DNA of 64,000 nucleotides from Ehretia macrophylla (Eukaryota; Streptophyta; Magnoliopsida; Boraginales; Ehretiaceae): contig CM075777.1 in assembly GCA_037974665.1 (NCBI GenBank), positions 10,749,001 to 10,813,000 of the forward strand, given 5' to 3'. The translations under genes were made by a program, and so were the position numbers. Below the pieces are notes generated by a model that saw only the letters and a program-made list of their open reading frames with translations, was not told the origin of the DNA and made no database searches. Positions 1 through 11,940 of this stretch are shown piece after piece. Numbering within the stretch: position 1 is the first letter of the stretch; the number at the start of each line of letters is the position of its first letter.

Positions 1-3000
1 GTTAGCAAAATAAATTTGGGATGCGTTAACCAAACTATATGAGATCAAGTCACTTCACAACAAGATTTAATTGAAGAGGAGACTCTACACCCTTCGGATG
101 AGTGAGTCAACATCAGTAACAGATCATATCAATACCTTAAATACGCTATTCTCTCAATTGACTGCAATTGGGCATAAAATAGCGGAGCCTGAACGTGCAG
201 AAATTCTACTTCAAAGTATACCTGATTCGTATGATCAACTCATCATTAGTTACACTAACAATGTTCTTTCAAATTATGTTATTTTTGATGATGTTGCAGC
301 CGCTGTTTTGGAAGAGGAATCTAGGCGCAAAAGTAAGGAAGACAGAATCGAAAGTTCACAACAAGCAGAGGCATTATCAATGGTGAGGGGTAGATCAACG
401 GAACATGACTCTAGTGAGAGCAACAACCATGGTAGATCAAAATCAAGGAGTAGAAAGAATATTAAATGCTACAACTGTGGCAAGAAAGGGCACTTCAAGA
501 AGGATTGTTGGAGCAACAAAAAGAATCCAGAGGTGACAAATTCTCAGGGAAATGTGGCGATTGCACCAGATGATGAAGATATTTTATACAGCTTCGCTGC
601 AACTGTATCAAAAGGCAGAAAGGAACTCACTGATGCTCGGATAATGGATTCGGGAGCAACATGGCATATGACCTCTCGTAGAGAATGGTTCCACACCTAT
701 GAACCTGTCTCTGGAGGATCTGTGTACATGGGTAATGATCATGCCTTGGAGATTGCTGGCATTGGTACCGTCAAAATTAAAATGTATGATGGTACCATTC
801 GCACCATTCAAGGGGTACGACACGTGAAGGACTTGAAGAAAAACCTATTGTCCATTGGACAATTGGATGACCTTGGCTGCAAGACCCATATCGAGGATGG
901 GATCATGAAGGTTGTCAAAGGAGCGCTTGTGGTGATCAAGGCAGAAAAGATCGGGGTAAATCTATACATGCTTTTGGGAGATACGTTGCAGGAGGCAGAT
1001 GTATTAGTTGCATCAGCCGGTCAAGAAGAATCAACTATAATGTGACATTGCAGATTGGGCCATATGACAGAACGAGGCTTGAAGACTCTCGCTGAACGTA
1101 ATCTCATACCCGGGCTCAAGACGGTAAACTTACCTTTTTGTGAGCACTGTGTTACCAGTAAGCAGCATAGATTGAAATTTGGGAGATCTACTGCCAGAAG
1201 CAAACACATTCTAGACTTGATCCATTCAGACGTTTGGGAATCACCGGTTTTGTCCCTATGAGGAGCCAAATACTTTGTATCATTTATTGATGATTACTCC
1301 AGGAGACTGTGGGTGTATCCAATCAAGAACAAGTCAGATATGTTTACAATATTCAAAACTTTCAAAGCGCTGGTAGAACTAGAATCCGGGAGAAGGATCA
1401 AGTGTTTAAGGACGAACAACGGAGAAGAATAGACTGACGGGAGGTTCTTGGCATTTTGCAAGCAATAGGGTATTCAGAGGCAATTTACTGTTGCATATAC
1501 ACCTCAGCAAAATGGTGTAGCAGAACGGATGAACAGAACTCTTCTTGAAAGAATGAGAGCTATGTTGGAAACTGCAGGTCTAGCCAAATCATTTTGGGCA
1601 GAAGCAGCTAGAACTGCCTGTTACGTGATAAACCAGTCACCGTCAACTGCAATTGGGTTGAAGACACCAATGGAAATGTGGACCGGAAAACCCGCAGATT
1701 ATTCTACCTTGCACATATTTGGGTGTCTGGCATATGTGATGCATGGTTCCCAAGAAAGAACAAAGTTGGATCCAAAATCCAGGAAATGTGTATTCTTGGG
1801 AAATGCTGATGGTGTTAAAGGGTATCGCCTGTGGGATTCTACTGCCCACAAGGTTGTCATCAGTAGAGATGTGATATTTACAGAAGATAAACTGCAAAGT
1901 GAAGACGACAGCAACACTTCAAAGGAGACTACTACAATACAAATTGAAGATAAGTCAGAACAAGGAGATGCTTCTTCTGAAGATGCACCGGAGCACGAGG
2001 AACAAGAACCAGATAATGCTGAGATTATAGAAGTCCGAAGTTCATTGCGTCAGACAGCAAGACCAACTTGGCATTCAGATTTTGTCATGGTGAGCAATGC
2101 TGCATACTATCTTCTAACAAAGGATGAAGAGCCATCTACCTTTCACGAGGCTATAAAAAGCCCCGATGTTGCCCTATGGATGACAGTAATGCAGGAAGAA
2201 ATTGAATATCTACATAAAAACCAAACGTGGGAGCTTGTTCTACTACCACCTATACGGAAAGCCATTGGTAACAAATGGGTCTACAAGATCAAGCGAGATA
2301 GTAATGACCAAGTGGAGCGATATCGTGCAAGACTGGTGGTGAAAGGATATGCTCAGAAAGAAGAAGTTGACTTCAACAAGATATTTTCTCCTGTAGTAAG
2401 ACTTACAACTATCAGAGTAGTCTTGGCCATGTGTGCTGTCTTAGACTTACATCTAGAACAGTTAGATGTAAAGATGACTTTTCTTCATGGTGAGCTTGAA
2501 GAAGAGATTTACATGCTTCAACCAGAAGGTTTTGTTGAGAAAGAAAAAGAAAACTTGGTTTGCAGGTTGACCAAATCTCTGTACGGTTTAAAGCAGGCGC
2601 CAAGGTGTTGGTACAAGAGATTTGATTCCTTTGTGATTAGCCTCGGGTACAACAGACTCAATTCAGACCATTGTACGTACTACAAGAGGTTTGGCGATGA
2701 TAATTTTATCATTCTGCTGTTGTACGTGGACGACATGCTGGTAATAGGTCCTAGTAAAGATCGGGTCCAAGAACTGAAGGTACAATTGGCTGGGGAGTTT
2801 GATATGAAGGATTTGGGACCAGTAAACAAGATTTTAGGGATGCAAATTCACCGAGATAGAGAAGGCAAGAAAGTACGGATTTCTTAGAAGAATTATTTGA
2901 AGAAAATCTTGCGGCGCTTCAATATGCAAGATTGTAAGGAAATCTCGAACCCGCTTCCTGTCAATTACAAATTATCCTCAAGTATGTGCCCTAGCACTAA

Positions 3001-4259
3001 AGCAGAGAGGATAGAAATGTCTCGAGTACCGTATGCATCAGCAGTGGGAAGTCTCATGTTCGCTATGATATGTACGAGACCATATATTGCTCAAGCAATT
3101 GGTGTGGTCAGTCGGTTCATGGTGAATCCTGGTAGAGAGCATTGGAATGCTATTAAGAGGATCCTAAGATACATCAAAGGGACCTCGGATGTTGCATTAT
3201 GTTTTGAAGGATTATAATTTACTGTCAAAGGTTTTGTTGATTCAGATTTTGCAAGTGATACCGATAAACGGAAGTCCACTACAGGCTATGTGTTTACAGT
3301 TGCAGGCGGCGTGGTAAGCTGGATATCTAAATTACAGACTGTTGTGGCCTTATCTACAACAGAGGCTGAATACATGGCAGCTACACAAGCCTGTAAATAA
3401 GCAATCTAGATTAAATGGTTAATGGAGGAGCTCGAGCACAAACAAGAGAAAATTCCCTTGTTTTGTGACAGTCAGAGTGCCTTGCACATTGCAAGGAATC
3501 CAGTATTTCATTCCAGGACGAAACACATAGGTGTTCAATATCACTTTGTTCGAGAAGTAGTGGAGGAAGGGAGTGTGGATATGCAGAAGATTCACACCAA
3601 CGAGAACCTAGCAGATGTCATGACAAAGCCAATCAACGTTGACAAGTTTGTTTGGAGTAGATCCTCCTTTGGCCTAGCAAAGATGTAAGCAACATGGAAT
3701 TGGCAAGTATGAAGAGATTTGAAGTGTCACCAAAATTTTAAGTGGGAGAATGTGAGCAATAAAATTTTGGTGCAAGTTAAAAGAAGACAAAAAATAATGG
3801 GAAATGAAGAAAAATCTTTGGTTGCAAAGTTAGGCACACACAATTTTGGGTTGATTTTACACTACATGTGGGAAGATTTTTGGTGCAAGATAAGCCTATA
3901 AATAGAGGCTCATTCTTCACCATTTGAGCATCACCAAAACATTCCAAGTTAGAGAGAAAACATAAGCTTTCTTTTGAGTATTTTTCTTCCTCTTTTGTTG
4001 TTCTATATTTGTGTGTGAGATTTAGTTTCTCCTATTATTTGAGAGAGTGATATTGTTATCTCTTTATATTAGAGAGAAGGTTATTGTAAAATACTCTACA
4101 TCATAGTGAAATCCTCCATTATTTGCCCGTGGTTTTTCCCTCGATTTGTTTGAGGGTTTTCCACGTAAATCTTGTGTCTCTACTTTCTCTGTTCTCATTC
4201 ATATTTTAGCTGCGTGATACTGCTTGTCCCCGACCATTCCGCTGCGCCGATACTCAACA
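1..4259 (+). mobile_element. Ty1/copia LTR retrotransposon, Tork/TNT1-like, 3' part, broken
   Basis: A fossil copia element whose 5' end lies outside the window. Parts appear in copia order: a gag zinc knuckle (CYNCGKKGHFKKDC, about 466-510), the protease motif DSGATWHM (about 646-670), a GAG-pre-integrase region and integrase (about 1040-1900), reverse transcriptase with YVDDMLV (about 2150-2880), RNase H (about 3220-3640), a polypurine tract just before 3751, and one LTR. Integrase before RT places it in Ty1/copia, and the sequence feel is that of Tork/TNT1 elements. It is broken by a handful of changes. Its LTR end abuts CYP82 coding sequence at 4260, so it inserted into that gene. Age cannot be judged because the other LTR is not in view. 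Confidence 0.93.
3751..4259 (+). repeat. 3' LTR of the copia element
   Basis: The LTR starts TGTGAGCAAT directly after the purine-rich tract AGTGGGAGAA and ends CTCAACA, giving the usual TG...CA ends and a length of 509 bp. A TATA-like TATAAATAG at about 3897 is the likely LTR promoter. The right edge is set by comparison with the second CYP82 copy near 52362-52390, where the gene sequence runs on without the LTR. The 5-bp flank after the LTR is ATTAT. The matching flank at the 5' end of the element is outside the window. Confidence 0.88.
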
Positions 4260-4678
4260 ATTATCTTGTGTATCTCACGCCAATATGGACCATAAGAGGT
4301 GAAGGCAAAATTGGCATAGTTATAGGCCAAACATTTGGCTGCTTTATACCTTGGACGAGATAATGTAATATGATCATGTGTTGTGAATATTTCCTTTGCT
4401 AGTTCTGAGCTGCTCATCACCAAGGCTCTATGGACCCCGAGCCGTATGGTGAAAATTGGTCCATATTGATCAACTAATGATCCTAACGTTCTGTGAGGAA
4501 GTTGAGTCTCTCCTAGGAGATGGAGGTGACCAATTACAGGCCATGCCCCACTTGCTTTAGGTGGTACATGTATTTTGCCATTGCTTCTAGACCTCCATGA
4601 TATGTAGTTGAAAATAAGCAAAAGAACAAAGACTCCAGCTATGGCAGTGCTGTTAATATCTATGGGGAAGAAATCCAT
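4260..4678 (-). pseudogene. CYP82: CYP82-family cytochrome P450, 5' end of exon 1 (duplication copy 1)
   Basis: The reading frame starts with an ATG at 4678 and gives about 140 residues typical of the CYP82 N-terminus: a membrane anchor (AIAGVFVLLLIFNYISW), a short basic stretch, the proline-rich hinge with GAWPVIGHLHLLGE, then YGPIFTIRLG, ALVMSSSELAKEIFTT and YGPYWREIHKI. CYP82 enzymes are ER-bound monooxygenases of specialised metabolism. The frame stops being P450 at 4260, exactly where the copia LTR begins. The rest of the gene should lie beyond the element, left of the window. No lesion is visible in the remaining part, so disruption by the insertion may be the main cause of loss. It is closely similar to 52360-52782. 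Confidence 0.9.
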
Positions 4679-4740
4679 GGGTTGTTTTGCACTTAGGTTT
4701 TTTATTAAAAAGTGGATGCTTGATTTGCAAAAATTGGGTC

Positions 4741-4748
4741 TTTATATA
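4741..4748 (-). promoter_or_regulatory. TATA box of CYP82 copy 1
   Basis: TATATAAA on the minus strand lies 63 nt upstream of the CYP82 ATG. The same motif at the same distance occurs in the second copy (52845-52852). Motif, spacing and conservation fit a core promoter; activity is not shown. Confidence 0.55.
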
Positions 4749-4836
4749 GACCAATGGGGTGCAGTTTTTGGGTTCTAGATATTAGGTTAATGGAAAGTCT
4801 TCTGGTTCAGAAAATTCATCACTATTGCTATTGCTA

Positions 4837-5321
4837 GGGAAAATCTCACATTTAGTCTCTATTGTTTGTAAAATATCTCAGTTTAATTCTTATTGTTTAA
4901 AATATCTCAATTTAGTTCTTATTATTTTCCTAAAAGTTTCAATTTCATCCCTATTATTTAAAGTTTTTAATTTCGTCCTGATTGTTTCCCAAAAAGTTTC
5001 AATTTCATCCATATTATTTTAAAAAAATTTCAAATTCATCCCTATTGTTTCTCAAAAAAATTCAATTTAGTCCTTGGATAATATGGACGAATTTGAAACT
5101 TTAAGAAAACAATAGGGATGAAATTGAAACTTTAAAAAAAAAATAGGGATGAAGTTAAAATTTTTTAAAAAACAATAGAGACTAAATTGAGACATATTAA
5201 ATAATAGGGATGAAATTGAAACTTTTGGTGAAACAATAAAGACTAAATTAAGATATTTTAAACAATAGGGACTAAATTGAAACACTTTGTAAATAATAGG
5301 AACTAAATGTGAAATTTTCCC
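4837..5321. mobile_element. Foldback (MULE-like) element made of inverted arrays of a ~28-bp unit
   Basis: The ends are inverted repeats: GGGAAAATCTCACATTTAG on the left and its near complement on the right. Each arm is a tandem array of about 28 bp units of the type AGTTTCAATTTCATCCCTAT, in opposite orientation in the two arms, so the element can fold into one long hairpin. It is missing at the same place in duplication copy 2 (between about 52933 and 52935), so it inserted after the duplication or was lost from copy 2. The flanking duplication is imperfect (CTATTGCTA against CTATTTGGT). A sister element lies at 56716-57169 with a perfect 9-bp duplication. It does not encode a protein; open frames here are products of the repeat. 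Confidence 0.75.
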
Positions 5322-5454
5322 CTATTTGGTCACTATCCTATATGTGACAACGACTCCACTAGAAATCTAGAGATATAGGTGAAATGGACAAATTTGAGTC
5401 TAGCAAATTTGACGAAGAAAGTCCACTGAGCAAGCAAATCTCATGCATCTATAT

Positions 5455-5536
<82 letters not shown>

Positions 5537-5552
5537 GTGTGTGTGTGTGTGT
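5455..5552. repeat. Compound CA/TA/TG microsatellite
   Basis: A run of (CA)n, then (TA)n, then (TG)n, self-complementary overall. The equivalent site in copy 2 (53079-53370) has a longer, interrupted series. Open frames on both strands are repeat artefacts. Confidence 0.95.
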
Positions 5553-7377
5553 ATAATCTTTTGAAACAAATTGCAAACCGTTTATTTCTTTAAACAAGTG
5601 AATCCAATTTACATGTGATACTTGCTAAATGAAATCACATAAGATCCAATTAAGAAATAAATTCTAGCTGGAATATATATATATAAAATATTGAAGTTCA
5701 TGCATTATATGAAGGAAATTCTGAAAGATATTTAGTATTTTCTAAAGTTCTTTTATAGGTTCTAGCTAGCCTATCCATTTTCCCCTAAGGGCTCTCTAAG
5801 TACGTTAAAATTTGGCGCGAATTATCAAGAATTTTAGTCTTTTTATTTTGATTTAGAGAAGGCTTAAGTCGTATAATTGTAATTAATGAGAATTGATCTC
5901 GCAATTTCTTGCACTCACAGCGAGAAATATACCACTAGACAAAAGGCCTAAGAAAAAATTTGAGTCTTGAGGCAACCTTTGTCCTGCTAGGAATCAAAGG
6001 ATAATCGGGGAAAAGACATAACGTGAAAGGAAAAGACAACAAATATCTAATCAGCGTACTCTTTGTATACATATGTTAATGTAATCAAATAATTGTGATT
6101 CTTGAACACTCGCCCTTATCTCTTATGACAAATGGATGTCCCACGAAAACAAATAATTGTGACACACCAATTTCAATCTCAATCTTATAACTTCACCCAC
6201 CAAGCAACCAAGAGGCTGGCTGGACCACACTTCAAAAGATACACTCCCGTGGAGCCTCTTCAGGGAAATCATGCACCATCTTAGCCAGCTCAACAGATGC
6301 CTTTCACCTTTAACTTGAGGGAAGCATAAGGGATTATATTGAGGAACTTGTTTGCAAGGTTAGCCCTTCACTCAGTTAGGGGACTCCCCAAGCCCTTCCC
6401 CTAACCTCCCTATTAAGAATTATGGGAAGAAACTTTAAAACCAATTGGTGCTAAAATTAGTAGTTTAGAATCTTATAAGGTAATCATGGTTTTTATAAGT
6501 TTTCGATAGATGATAAATGTATATTTTAACACCCTCTAATCCTACCGTATGTTTCTTTCATTTTGGCATATTACATATTGTTTGAAATAAATTAATTCTA
6601 TAAAATTTTATAAAATTCATTTATAAATCCAATTACTTGTGTTTGGAAGTATTTTTTTTGAAAAATAGAAGATCCAAGACTTGTAAATCTTGGATTTTAC
6701 TCAATTTCTTATTCAAGATTTATAATTTGCGATTCTAAGCTACCAAATACTCGAAGAACCACTTTGGGCGGCCTCGAAGAAAATATTTAAGGAAAAACCA
6801 ATTGCTATAAATTTCATCATACATCAGATAAGAAATGAAAGGAAATGTTCATCTAGCGGGGTAGATGGCATCCCCTTCCCCTTGGAATCCTTAAAGGCCA
6901 CATTGGGAGAAAAGTGGAGTTGTCCAACTCAAAACCTAGATAGGCTCCCAACAAAGACATTTTTTTTTTGCATGAGGAATCTAGTAGGACTGCAATTTTA
7001 CATTCTACCACCATTGCACAAAATTAAGAGATCACTTATATTTTGAATGCAGTTTCACTAGGATAATTTCAAAGAAAGAACTAAAACAATCTAAGGCCCA
7101 CTAAGGTATCGCAGTTGGGTATAACTATATATCTTAGGTAGCAATTAGTACACTAGAATGAGGTTGAGAATGAAATGACATTCCCAACTCTTTTCGATTC
7201 TTATGCTTTTATGAAGGAATGAACTTGGAAATCCCGTTCCTAAGGTAATTCCATTTCCGTGTATATGAGAATAGCCATTTCAGAGCAAACACATGAGATT
7301 AACCCATTCCCATATGTTTTGGAATAATTTGACTACCATACTCTCATATAACATAATCTTTATATATAGTTTGTTTT
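5553..7377. other. Non-coding part of the duplication (copy 1)
   Basis: Matches about 53180-55457 in copy 2 with small indels and one larger insert in copy 2. I see no coding frame conserved between the copies and no recognisable element. It is A+T-rich. The stretch around 6840-6960 is somewhat less A+T-rich and may be old genic or repeat sequence, but nothing can be named. Confidence 0.6.
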
Positions 7378-7718
7378 ACAATAATAATAATAATTTATTA
7401 TTAAAAAATATAATAATAATAATTATTATAAAAATAAAAATAAAAGTAAAAAAAATAATAATAATGATAATAAAAAAAATAAGAATACATTAATAATAAA
7501 AATAAAAAATAATAATGTTAATTATAATAATAATAATAATAATGATAATAATAATAATAAACCAAAAAATAAAAGGAAAAGAAAAAATAATAATAATAAT
7601 AAATAAAAATAAAATAATAATAACAATAAAATACAAAATAATAAAATTGATTAAAATAATAATAATACCAATATAAAAATGATAATAATACTAATAATAA
7701 CAATAAATAATAACAATA

Positions 7719-7770
<52 letters not shown>

Positions 7771-8010
7771 TAATAATAATAATAACAATAATAATCATCA
7801 TCATCATCATTATTATATTGGTATTATTATTATTTTATTTTTGTCTTTATTATTGTGTTAATCAATATTATTATTATTTATTTTTATTGTTATTATTAAT
7901 TTATTTTTATTTATTATTATTATTATTTTTACTTTTATTATTATTATATTATATTATTATTGTTATATCAATTATTGTTGTTGTTGTTGTTGTTATTATT
8001 ATCAATACTA
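7378..8010. repeat. Large palindromic (AAT)n / (ATT)n microsatellite
   Basis: About 420 bp of AAT-type trinucleotide repeats (7378-7800) is followed by about 210 bp of ATT-type repeats (7800-8010), with a short CATCAT and GTT variation. The two halves are complementary, so either strand could form a long hairpin. The counterpart in copy 2 is 55458-56120. Long Tyr/Leu/Ile/Asn-rich open frames are repeat artefacts. Confidence 0.95.
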
Positions 8011-8059
8011 TTTATTATGTTTATTTTGTTTACTATTATATACATGTTTATTTTTATTT

Positions 8060-8935
8060 TTAATACTATAATAAAAGGGCATTCTTATCATATTATTCAA
8101 GACATTTACATTACTACTTTTTATTCCTAAAGCATAGTAAGTTATTATTCCCAAGTTCATTACATTCCCAGGTTTATTCCACTCCTTAGCCCATTCCATT
8201 CATGTCCAAATTCATTCCAAAGTACCAATCGCTACATTAGTGTTATGTGGTATTGTTTAGCCCATATGGAGGGAAAGAAACAGAAAAATAATACTCATTG
8301 AAAAACTATTTTTGACAGAATTCATTTTTACATCAGGAACGCCCTATATAATGGTAAAAAATATAGAAGTAGCCCTTTGAATAAAGCTATTTGCAATGCT
8401 AGGAAAGTTGACATGTACTTATCTAGGCTATTTATTCTCAATTTTTGTAACCAAACATCATTTGTAACTTTCGCACATCAAGAATAAAAGGAAGATGTTC
8501 ATTTACATTTTGGGTAAATTCATAAATTGTGGTACGTCCTTCAACTATATAAGGTCATCGACAATTTGATTATCTATATTTAAAATGAACCATTTAGTCC
8601 TTAATCAATTCTAATGGAGAATTAGTACACCACGAATTTTTGGGCCAAAAATTGATCGTCAAGTCACTTGAACTGTACATGCACATAAAAAAACCCATAT
8701 TTATAAGGGTAAAACTTAAAAGACATGATCCCTTTATTTGTCTTTCCTCCTCCTTGAATAAGACCTTGCTGTTTTGATGGAAAGAATGAAAGAAAAGACC
8801 TTGTTCTTTTAAATTAAAACATACAATTAAAGAGGGCTATTGTCTTTTCTTTTATTAAAAAAAATCCCATTTATGTCATTTTTAGACTAATCTAGGAAAC
8901 TAGGACCAATTCAAACAATTTGGATGCCCTTTATG
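8060..8935. other. Non-coding part of the duplication (copy 1), holds the empty site of the copy-2 solo LTR
   Basis: Aligns with 56170-56645 and then with 59352-59760 in copy 2. The unbroken sequence near 8515-8540 (TAAATTCATAAATTGTGGTA) is the site where copy 2 received the 2.7 kb solo LTR. No gene was seen. Confidence 0.7.
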
Positions 8936-8937
8936 TA

Positions 8938-9223
8938 TTAATTTATATTTAGTCGTATCAAGAAATTGCATGGATGAGAGAGATTCCGGAAATGCCCTTG
9001 GAAAATCTCAATTTTTTCGGAACCGGATGGAGGAGAATAAGTTTCAACAACATCCGCAATAACATTGGGCATTTGGCCTTGTGTATGCTTGTTAATAACA
9101 TTGCTAAGAACTTCATCCACTGAAATTTTGTGCTTGCTTGATGTGCGTTTGGATCCTATCCTCCAAAAGTTTTTAATCTCGTTGTCTGTTCGTCCTGATA
9201 GGTGCTTAGCAACTTTTGACCAC
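8938..9223 (-). pseudogene. R2R3-MYB transcription factor, exon 3 remnant (copy 1)
   Basis: After a good splice acceptor (TGTAG before 9223) the frame reads RWSKVAKHLSGRTDNEIKNF WR (motif split here only for reading), the end of a MYB R3 repeat with the TDNEIKN recognition helix. It is followed by a short tail without known motifs, ending in a stop at 8938. Plant R2R3-MYBs often have an intron at this point of R3. I could not find exons 1 and 2 upstream: the next kilobase holds a MITE and a copia tail. It is therefore probably a stranded fragment. Intact MYBs of this type usually have longer C-terminal tails. Confidence 0.65.
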
Positions 9224-9497
9224 CTACATTTAAATTGTTTTGAAAGAGATGCAAAATGTTAAACAGCGAATGACCAGAAAAATACTAAATCGTAAATTGA
9301 ACATTATATGATAGAAGAATAAAGGGGGTTGGGATTGGGGGATCTGGGGGTTGCAGGATAGAAGAATGAAGGTTTTTCTTCTTTTTTTTTTCATTTTTAC
9401 CCCTGCCCTCACCTGCCCCCACTCTATGATATTCGGATCTTAGTCTCTCAACTATTAGAGAAAGTAATCTACTATTAAACTACTCTTAAATTTTAAA

Positions 9498-9871
9498 GGG
9501 TTAATATCACTTTTAGTCCCTTATCTTTGCCCTTATTGACACTTTGGTCATATCTTCAAAAGTGCTACTTTTCAATCTCTTATCTTTTAAAATTGGGACA
9601 CCGTTAGTCCTATTTACTAAACCCGTTAATTTTTGGACGGAAATAGCACATGCGCGTTACACTTCGGACCAAATTACCCCTGCAAAATGAGAAAAAAATA
9701 ATCACATGTGCCGTGCACATGCTATTTCCGTCCAAAAATTAACGAATTAGCAAATAAGACTAACGGTGTCCCAAATTTAAAAGATAATGGACTGAAAAGT
9801 AACACTTTTGAAGATAAATGATCAAAGTGTAAATGAGAGCAAAGATAAAGAACTAAAAATGATATTAATCC
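9498..9871. mobile_element. MULE-type MITE with near full-length inverted arms
   Basis: Arms of about 170 bp are inverted copies of each other (GGGTTAATATCACTTTTAG at the left, the complement of GGATTAATATCATTTTTAG at the right), with a short centre containing CACATG-rich sequence. The flanks carry a perfect 9-bp duplication, AATTTTAAA, at 9489-9497 and 9872-9880, as expected for Mutator-like elements. It has no coding capacity. The surrounding kilobase is absent from duplication copy 2, so the order of events there is unclear. Confidence 0.85.
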
Positions 9872-9880
9872 AATTTTAAA

Positions 9881-10740
9881 AGAACTTTATTCCTTACCAT
9901 TAATTTTTAAGTTTGCCCTAATGGTAAGTTTTTGGATGAAAAAAGCATGGTGGACTCACATCGTCTCAATTAAGACACACTCTAGGCACTAAATGGTTCA
10001 TTATGAAATGTGAGGGACCAAATTTTCAAAGGCCTTATAATTAAAGGGCAATTAGTGCCATTTATCCTTTACATATGCGATATATGGTACACAATGCTAA
10101 ACTGTTGAATGTCAAGCAGTCACTGCTGCTAAGGTGAAAGTTATCCAAAAATTTAATAAACTAAAGAAATACAAGTAAAGTACATTCAATTCTAACTTGC
10201 CACAATTGTCTTTAACTGATATGCCATGAATAGTTTTTTGTTTTTTTTTTTTTGTTTTTGAACAGTATATGCCATGAACAACGACCTTTTCATCTCAAAA
10301 TACATGCCAACAAGTAAAACTGTTAGGAGAAAAGAGTAGTGAGATAATGTCAGCACTAGTACCGAATTTCCATTGGAATTGAATATATGTAGTAAATATT
10401 TTCAAACTTAGAGGCTAAGTATTCAACAAGTAATTATCAAGTAAATGAGAGAAGAAAAAGCTAAGAAGATGCCAATTTAGGGTAAATAAGTTTATGTTGT
10501 TCTATTCTCTACATAATACTGAAAAGAAAGGTAGAAGGATGTTCTAGAGGAAAATAATTAGACTGTAATAAAGGCTCAATTGCATTAATTCATCAGTAGT
10601 ACTTAGATACAACTTGATACAACATAATTATAAGAAAAATGATAAGGATGAGAAAATACAAAACTAAACATGCTAGCTCATACATAAAACTGTTATCCCC
10701 TAAAGTATGGGATTTACAGTACAATTTTATCCATTTACAG
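9881..10740. other. Non-coding; right part probably copia 3' end and LTR remnant (copy 1)
   Basis: 9881-10140 is unique to copy 1. From about 10142 it aligns again with copy 2 (from about 60024). On the minus strand this lies downstream of the copia RNase H tail, so 10140-10700 may be that element's 3' end and LTR. I could not fix its LTR ends. Confidence 0.4.
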
Positions 10741-11030
10741 AGTTGTTAAGAGTATCGAGTGAAGAGGACTCTTTCCTAATATCCCGGCAAGAGGGTAATG
10801 CCATCGGCAACATTCATCTTTGACTTCAGAAAGATAAATCTGGACTTTGGCAGGAGCTTAGTGAGAGCATCCTCAATGTGGTTGATGGTGAAAACATGAG
10901 CGACATGGAGTAAGCCTTCAGAGACTTATTATTTTGAGAGTCAAAATACATACAAGCATCATGGAGATTTAGGTATCCAAGAAACATGCATGGCATGGAT
11001 CATGGCTGTAATACCCCCAACAAAATGAGA
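10740..11030 (-). mobile_element. Copia RNase H C-terminal remnant (copy 1)
   Basis: On the minus strand, segments resemble the end of a copia polyprotein: HIEDALTKLLPKSRFIFLKS and NVADGITLLPGY, a variant of the common ADxLTKxLPRxRFxFLRSK tail. The counterpart in copy 2 is 60560-60850. It is an old fossil, broken in more than one place, and it predates the segmental duplication. Confidence 0.6.
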
Positions 11031-11039
11031 GTTAAAAAT

Positions 11040-11756
11040 AAATTATTAAATTATTAAAGAATGATTAATTAACGATAATTGTTATAGCGTGCTTCAACGT
11101 AATTGAGGTAATATGTACTTTGGAACATATTACAAGTGATCCCGAAAATGTAAACCCAATCAAGTAAGTTCAACTCCAAACTTTATTTAGATAAATTTGA
11201 AAAATTACAAAGTTACAATCAATTGTCGGCCAACTTCAAAAATTAAAACTATAGCGATTGGGAAGGAATTAGCTGATGAGCTATATATGGTTGGAAAACT
11301 CTATGAGTCTAGCTTCTAATGCTCTAAACGGTGAATCAATTAGAGTTTTTCAGAAAACATTATAGCCGTTCTTGTAAAATGTGTCTATGCTGTTTACAGG
11401 GATTGAATTGAGTATTTGACGTTCTTTTGTTTTCCTTTTGGCTTGTTTCCAAATCTTAAGATTGTGGGGTCCGTTGGCAAGGGAGACTCCACCACTGGCA
11501 ATATAATAGAGACATAGCAAAATAAGTTTATTAAGTGAGATAAGTATTCACCTTTAACAAAGAACAAAAAGTAATGTTATATATCACTCCTTTTCACATT
11601 ACTTTTTTATCGCCTCTTATGTGAAGTCTTACTTGTCATGTCAACTAAATGATATTTTAGTTTCTCTTTTTTTTTTGGTTTTTCTCTTTCTTAATTAATA
11701 TTTGCTTAAATCTTTTCCTTCTTTCTTTAACCATATCAGAGTCCGATTCGGACTTG
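11040..11756. other. Non-coding part of the duplication (copy 1)
   Basis: Aligns with about 60850-61610 in copy 2. No conserved coding frame or element ends were recognised. Confidence 0.6.
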
Positions 11757-11940
11757 ACTCCTCTACAATTCTATTTTCTACAATTTCATACAATACTTCT
11801 CCAGATTAATGCCATGTGTCACTCAATCTTATCTATGGAACATATTAATTTTGTTAAACTAACTTTCCAACCATAGTTAGAAAACATTAAATGCCAAATC
11901 TAAACTACCATATGTAATCACCAAATAAATATGGATGCAT
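11757..11940. repeat. Arm of a dispersed TIR repeat family
   Basis: Starts around CTCTACAATTCTATTTTCTA and continues with a block also seen at 28490-28690, 37192-37390, 47824-47990 and 61612-61790, and inverted at 38120-38317. Shared words include GCCACCTGTCC/GCCATGTGTCA and GCATTAAAT. The second arm is not seen here, where the segmental duplication ends shortly afterwards. Confidence 0.6.

Noticed and set aside
5384-5597. Overlapping open frames on both strands with His/Thr and Ile/Tyr runs
   Set aside because: They are translations of the CA/TA/TG microsatellite.
7293-8063. Open frames rich in Tyr, Leu, Ile and Asn
   Set aside because: Products of the AAT/ATT repeats; no conserved protein between the two copies.
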